From contig JAOTOM010003817.1 in the NCBI GenBank assembly GCA_034440615.1, positions 1 to 64,000 on the forward strand: a stretch of 64,000 bases of DNA, read 5' to 3'. Positions within the stretch are counted from its first letter, which is position 1. Every line of letters starts with the position of its first letter. The DNA comes from Ashinkailepas kermadecensis (lineage: Eukaryota > Arthropoda > Thecostraca > Neolepadidae). Positions 58,233 to 64,000 of the stretch are shown here, one piece after another. The position numbers and the translations under genes were made by a program. Below the pieces are notes generated by a model. The model searched no databases and was not told the DNA's origin. It saw only the letters and a list, made by a program, of their open reading frames with translations.

Positions 58233-58580
58233 GTGCCGAGCGTGACTGAGCACAATGAGAAGTCCGAACCTGACTGAGCACAATGAGAAGTCCGAGCGTG
58301 ACTGAGCACAATGAGAAGTCCGAGCGTGACTGAGCACAATGAGAAGTCCGAGCGTGACTGAGCACAATGAGAAGTCCGAACGTGACTGAGCACAATGAGA
58401 AGTCCGAGCGTGACTGAGCACAATGAGAAGTCCGAGCGTGACTGAGCGCAATGAGAAATCCGAGCGTGACTGAGCACAATGAGAAGTCCGAGCGTGACTG
58501 AGCACAATGAGAAGTCCGAGCGTGACTGAGCACAATGAGAAGTCCGAACGTGACTGAGCACAATGAGAAGTCCGAACCAT
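58233..58580 (+). repeat. 28-bp minisatellite
   Basis: About twelve copies of gtccgagcgtgactgagcac plus aatgagaa; the main variant is gaac for gagc. Confidence 0.97.
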
Positions 58581-60945
58581 TTGCGAGTGGTTTGCGCCAC
58601 GTGAGCAACCCACAACAGGTGTGGATGGAGCACACTCCCGTGTTCCGCACCGTGTTCCTTGGTCCAGTGGTGCCATCGCGGATTGTGTCGCTTATTCCTG
58701 GAACGTTGCGCCGTGGGTTCCGTCATGCCAGCTGTTGGACTCCGCCAGCTGCTCTGAGCTGTATTTAATGGTGAATTTGCCCTACATCGAAGTTGCAGAC
58801 TACACGTTTCAATCCATCGATTGAGATGTTCGGTAAAACCTTAGTCCACCTTAACCGATCGTTATAAGTGATGATGACTTATATGATGACATACATGTCA
58901 CCATTCCCGCTGAGCGGAATAATTTTCGTGACATGACATCGGACAACATGGGCCTCAAGCGCAGAGAACCATAAATTACGTGCCAGCACATCGTGCAATA
59001 GTGGGCGCGACGATCAGATCTGAAAAAAACACTCTGATGTCGTTGAGTAAATATTTATGTGGTGTGCGACGTCATGAAGGGTCTGTAATAGAAACATTGG
59101 GCAAGACTGGCGTGGTAAGAACGGAATTATTCAAGGTCGACTCCATTAACTTGCAATTCTGCCAGAAGCTCGGAACGATCAATTGCATAAAACATACACT
59201 CATGTCAATTAAGTCACGTACAGTAGCTTCGCCCTTGTCGGTTGGTTAGAGGACATGGATAGTTGTTTAATTAGAGGTGCTTCTGTTGAGTGCTTCCACC
59301 CAAAGCCGTGCTTAGATGGAGAGAGATGTATGCTTCGAGACATACAGACATATAATTATCTCTGAACGACCCGCTTTACGGTTTTGGCTATCACGGAAAC
59401 CAAGGTTAAGGCCGGAAATTGGCAGGGCTGGATGCGGTGGAAAATTACACCGTTGATTGCTGACCCCACAATGGCGTCAAAACATAGTTGCAATGTGCGA
59501 ATACACAGACGGTCGGTGCCGTGCGCAATGTGCGAATACACAGACGGTCAGTGCCGTGCGCAAATGTGTTCGGCGTGACGCGGATTGCACTCGAAGTTGT
59601 GCATGAGTGACAATCGACACGTAAAAGCACACGAGCTAAAGAGAAGATGTCTACAGATGAAATCATCTGAGCCTGGTTCGTTCCCGGTTACCTCTCGCAG
59701 TAACCTACTCGTGGTTTTACGCCTGGGGGTAGTATCCAACCCCAGTTGTAGCCTCTGCCCCGTCGAATGCCGACCGCTAACATCATGCTCAAGCCTTGTG
59801 TAATATGTATATTAGTGATGAATCATATCTTAGTTATACTATATAATATAATATTTATTATGATTTATATATGGATGTATCACATGTTTTTTTGTTCTTT
59901 TCTGCATAATATATTATACATTATATTACTTGCATATATGCAAATTGCAGTCAATTGAATGTGTTTCGTACAGTTGGCTACTTGAGTCAAAAGCGAGCGT
60001 ACACTATGCTCATCCGCCTCGAAGCCGATGGGTATCGTGTTTGTTGTTGATATAAAGAAGCCAAGTTGAGTAAGGTATGTTCATGTTACTGCAACCTCCA
60101 TACTTGCAAGAACTTAAAGTTGAGAAGAAAACAAACAGAGATGAATCTTCATCACCATTAATTATATTTGTTTTCTATCTGTGAAACATACCCGTAATTA
60201 TTCTTGTTTATAATTCAATATTCAATCATGTTCAATACAAGTTGAATGGCATGTCCATGCTCCATTCAACATCATGCCCATTGATCGTCTTTACAGCTCA
60301 GCAGCAACGCACTGGTGGCCACCGAACTTTACGATTGCTTTGCCCTGGAACTGTCGGGAGTGGATTTTGCTCTAATTTCGTGTGCTCAGTGATATTCCCT
60401 GAACGCTTATCGCTATCGCGTTGAAATATGGCATACCTTCTGACAATTCAACAGCAGAGCTTTTCATGTTGATGTTCAACTTTTGCTTGGGGACCCTGGG
60501 TCGCCGAGCTAGACGAGGTCTGAGTCAGGGCACAGGTTTCGAAAAGTGGTATTTTCAGGTTACATCTCCACTATGGTTCCAAAGATGCGTAAACAATTTG
60601 CATATCGATGTGTTGGTTAGGTTACATTCCTTAAAAAAAACATAAAGGTAGCTTGGATTACGTCAGTGCAGGCTACTAGTTCAGGTGAAGGATCTAACCG
60701 AGCTTTTATTTCATCTCATAACAATTTCCAGTCCAACAATCGTAGCACAAAAACCGGACTATATGTGACGGGGCATTGACTTCCATACCGGTGCAAACGT
60801 GTCCGGTCGCTATCCGGTCCGGTCACGGTGGCGTGACCCGAAATCTGTACCTGGCTGTACCCCTTTCCGCAGAAATGACGAATTGTCCTAGAAAAGGTAC
60901 AAATGGCGCCATTCTGAGTGGAAATGACGTCCCTGCAGAGCCATC
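58581..60945. other. No gene
   Basis: AT-rich, with only a 34-bp duplication (gtgcgaatacacagacggtc) at 59498-59565. Confidence 0.5.
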
Positions 60946-60954
60946 GAGTGCATC

Positions 60955-61110
60955 TCCGACACTACCGCCTTCCCCGACATCCCCGACACTACCGCCTTCC
61001 GCTTTGGGGATGTGCTCAAAAGCGGTGGCGCCCATCCGGAGAAGTGGCGACCCCTCCCCACCCCTGGCGCCCATCCGGAGAAGTGGCGACCCCTCCCCAC
61101 CCCTAAGACA
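60955..61110 (+). repeat. Two short tandem repeats
   Basis: An accgccttccccgacatccc-type pair at 60957-61003, and two copies of a 42-bp unit with ggcgcccatccggagaagtg at 61026-61108. Confidence 0.8.
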
Positions 61111-61595
61111 GTGGTGTGTGTGTGTGATCGAGTGGTCAAATAACCTGACCTGTTCTCGGGCGGGGCAGGGTCGGAGTCTCGGGTTCGGATCCAAACGTTA
61201 CTGCTATTATTATCCCGTGTTTTGTGGCGATATGCCAAATAAGCAAACTTCCCGAACTTTCAACCGGGTGAGGTGCAAAGTATATTTTGGTAAAGTACGC
61301 CTACCCCACCATGGAATTTCTGGTCCATCCCTGGTAGTATGGGTAATTAGCCTACACATTTTAGGAAGTGTCGGTAACCATGGTGCTGTTGTCTGTGAAT
61401 ACGCACAAATGCAAAAAGGAAGTCTTCATCACAGAAGGTTTATCTTCAGTTCATGTTTTGAGAATGAACGAGGTCTTCAACAATGACGCGAATTGCCTAT
61501 GTAACCTTAATTCAACAGAAAAAGTGATGACGGTCCTACCTTACATGCGAAAAAGCATTCGTGCATGTGCAAAAGGCATGTACAAAACGAGTTCT
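61111..61595. other. No gene
   Basis: Nothing recognised; an isolated B-box-like ggttcggatcc at 61181 is not enough for a SINE call. Confidence 0.45.
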
Positions 61596-61599
61596 TTTG

Positions 61600-61790
61600 G
61601 CCCGGCTGTGGACCGGGCCACAGCCGGTCTTGGCAATAGCAGACCGGGCCACAGCCGGGCTTGGCAATAGCAGACCGGGCCACAGCCGGCTTAGCCATAG
61701 CAGAACGGACCCAACCGGGCTTGGCCATAGCAGACCGGGCCACAGCCGGGCTTGGCCATAGCAGAACGGCCTTGCTCGGGCTTCGGTCAC
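61600..61790 (+). repeat. 31-bp minisatellite
   Basis: Six copies of cagaccgggccacagccggg plus cttggcaatag/ccatag, with one degenerate copy. Confidence 0.95.
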
Positions 61791-62290
61791 AAAATGTTGA
61801 GAATTTTCTTCCTTGATCATCCTCTCCACCGCCGCGTCAGTCACCGTTCCTAAGGCTGAGGTCGGGTTGGTCACTACACTTTCTTCGGATGCCACCACCA
61901 CAGTCTTTGACCTCATCATCCTCTTCGCGCGGAAACTGCTACTTCTTGCGGTTCTTTCACCTGTTGGCATATTGTACCGGCATATTGATGCATATCGACA
62001 TGCCTACCCATGATCGCTGGCAATACACAAGACAAGGTGTCCATTTTATCAGCGAATAACGTGGAATTTGGCCATCCGAATAGATCACTTCCCAGTGACA
62101 AGCTACCAAGGGGAGACCGGGAACCCATCTTTCGCCGGAAGTGTGGGCGGACGCGTCGCTATTGATCAAGGGTGGACACGCTCTCCGCCGGGACTGGTAT
62201 GCAATTTTCCCACGCATGTCACGTGAGCTTTGGCGAGTACATCCTCCGGCCGCGTGATTCATTTCAGAAGTCCGAAGCCCTTTGCGCCGA
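61791..62290. other. No gene
   Basis: A minus-strand frame at 61780-61970 is open and non-repetitive, but it has no recognised domain or splice support. Confidence 0.4.
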
Positions 62291-62291
62291 C

Positions 62292-62445
62292 CGGACACGT
62301 AGCTGGCGCAGCAGTAGCACGACCGGACACGTAGCTGGCGCAGCAGTAGCACGACCGACACATAGCTGCCAGCAGTAGCACGACGCACAGTAGCTGGCGC
62401 AGCAGTAGCACGACCGGACACGTAGCTGGCGCAGCAGTAGCCCAG
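62292..62445 (+). repeat. 32-bp minisatellite
   Basis: Five copies of ccggacacgtagctggcgca plus gcagtagcacga, the fourth shortened; a cgtagctggc core is kept. Confidence 0.95.
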
Positions 62446-62504
62446 GTAAAATAGCCCACGTTAAAATAGCCCACGTTTGGATTTCGTGCGTCGCTTTTTG
62501 ATGG

Positions 62505-63935
62505 CCTCCGGCTCACGAGTGGGCCGTGACAGCGCAGGCCGTTGTGCCATCTGTGGAGCTCACGAGTGGGCCGTGACGGCGCAGGCCGTTGTGCCATCTG
62601 TGGAGCTCACGAGTGGGCCGTGACGGCGCAGGACGTTGTGCCATCTGTGGGGCTCACGAGTGGGCCGTGACGGCGCAGGACGTTGTGCCATCTGTGGGGC
62701 TCACGAGTGGGCCGTGACGGCGCAGGACGTTGTGCCATCTGTGGGGATCACGAGTGGGCCGTGACGGCGCAGGACGTTGTGCCATCTGTGGAGCCCACGA
62801 GTGGGCCGTGACGGCGCAGGACGTTGTGCCATCTGTGGAGCTCACGAGTGGGCCGTGACGGCGCAGGACGTTGTGCCATCTGTGGGGCTCACGAGTGGGC
62901 CGTGACGGCGCAGGCCGTTGTGCCATCTGTGGAGCTCACGAGTGGGCCGTGACGGCGCAGGCCGTTGTGCCATCTGTGGGGCTCACGAGTGGGCCGTGAC
63001 GGCGCAGGCCGTTGTGCCATCTGTGGGGCTCACGAGTGGGCGTGACGGCGCAGGCCGTTGTGCCATCTGTGGGGCTCACGGGGGGGCGTGACGGCGCAGG
63101 ACGTTGTGCCATCTGTGAGGGCTCACGAGTGGGCCGTGACGGCGCAGGACGTTGTGCCATCTGTGGAGCCCACGAGTGGGCCGTGACGGCGCAGGCCGTT
63201 GTGCCATCTGTGGGGCTCACGAGTGGGCCGTGACGGCGCAGGCCGTTGTGCCATCTGTGGGGCTCACGAGTGGGCCGTGACGGCGCAGGCCGTTGTGCCA
63301 TCTGTGGGGCTCACGAGTGGGCCGTGACGGCGCAGGCCGTTGTGCCATCTGTGGGGCTCACGAGTGGGCCGTGACGGCGCAGGCCGTTGTGCCTCTGTGG
63401 GTCGTGGGCCGTGACGGCGCAGGCCGTTGTGCCATCTGTGGAGCTCACGAGTGGGCCGTGACGGCGCAGGCGTTGTGTTGTGGGGCTCACGAGTGGGCCG
63501 TGACGGCGCAGGCCGTTGTGCCATCTGTGGGGCTCACGAGTGGGCCGTGACAGCGCAGGCCGTTGTGCCATCTGTGGGGCTCACGAGTGGGCCGTGACGG
63601 CGCAGGCCGTTGTGCCATCTGTGGAGCTCACGAGTGGGCCGTGACAGCGCAGGCCGTTGTGCCATCTGTGGGGCTCACGAGGGGGTGGCGGGCCGTGACG
63701 GCGCAGGCCGTTGTGCCATCTGTGGAGCTCACGAGTGGGCCGTGACGGCGCAGGCCGTTGTGCCATCTGTGGGGCTCACGAGTGAGCCGTGACGGCGCAG
63801 GCCGTTGTGCCATCTGTGGAGCTCACGAGTGGGCCGTGACAGCGCAGGCCGTTGTGCCATCTGTGGAGCTCACGAGTGGACCGTGACAGCGCAGGACGTT
63901 GTGCCATCTGTGGAGCTCACGAATGGGCCGTGATG
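62505..63935 (+). repeat. 47-bp satellite, about 30 copies
   Basis: Unit gtgccatctgtggggctcac, gagtgggccgtgacggcgca plus ggccgtt. Variants are gga/ggg, gacgg/gacag and aggccg/aggacg. The aggacg variant occupies a block from about 62630 to 62890, then again near 63090-63150. Several shortened copies lie at 63390-63480. Confidence 0.97.
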
Positions 63936-64000
63936 TGAAGCTTCATCTATTGGGACAAAAACGCAACAAGGTTGAGATGGGGAAAGGCAAGCGTAGTAAT

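Noticed and set aside
61536..61970. Minus-strand gene of 144 codons
   Set aside because: Half of it is the 31-bp minisatellite and the remainder has no recognisable domain.
62505..63935. CRISPR-like regular array
   Set aside because: Repeats are contiguous with no unique spacers, and the genome is eukaryotic; it is a tandem satellite.

Overview
The window is eukaryotic nuclear DNA, almost certainly from an arthropod; a crustacean is my best guess. The pointers are a multi-exon MAP-kinase phosphatase gene with GT-AG introns, CR1-like non-LTR retrotransposons with an esterase ORF1, hAT and foldback DNA elements, and an extreme load of tandem repeats. The taxon is inference; no species-diagnostic sequence was found.

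Only one host gene can be supported. It is a DUSP10/MKP-5-like dual-specificity phosphatase on the + strand in four coding exons (24094-24646, 36639-36835, 38359-38506, 45882-46186), giving 400 residues: a rhodanese-like kinase-docking domain followed by a DSP catalytic domain with an intact HCxAGxxR loop. The exons sit in a GC- and CpG-rich block (about 23.6-46.6 kb). The flanks, roughly 5-22 kb and 47-61 kb, are AT-richer and dominated by mobile elements.

Layout. 1-530: 3' end of a CR1-like element that runs straight into a 21-bp satellite (531-2492). 2.5-9.6 kb: minisatellite, very long (AT)n/(GA)n tracts and a MITE-like inverted-repeat element. 9.66-16.4 kb: a nearly complete minus-strand CR1-like element with repeated 5' monomers, ORF1 esterase, ORF2 endonuclease and RT, broken by a hAT insertion and by a minisatellite lying between duplicated endonuclease segments. 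17.3-18.35 kb: minisatellites. 18.4-22.4 kb: a DNA element with terminal inverted repeats of about 0.5 kb around a decayed transposase-like gene. 24-46 kb: the phosphatase gene, whose introns hold a second CR1-like copy (27.7-30.6 kb) and many minisatellites. 47.6-49.9 kb: L2/Crack-like non-LTR remnants. 50.8-51.2 kb: 69-bp repeat. 51.92-54.28 kb: a 2.36-kb palindrome with a tRNA-like (pol III type) block in each arm. 56.16-57.2 kb: another CR1-like 3' end with 166-bp tandem units. 57.5-64 kb: minisatellites, ending in a 47-bp array of about 30 copies.

The most unusual observation is in intron 2 of the phosphatase gene. Five tandem 75-bp units, each a copy of the intron's 3' splice site plus the first codons of exon 3, lie directly upstream of the real exon. 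Each copy runs into an in-frame TGA, so each could act as a decoy or poison acceptor that truncates the enzyme before its catalytic cysteine. Next in interest are the long-TIR element, which ties an orphan DDE-like protein family to a foldback-type structure, and the palindrome carrying a tRNA-like unit in both arms.
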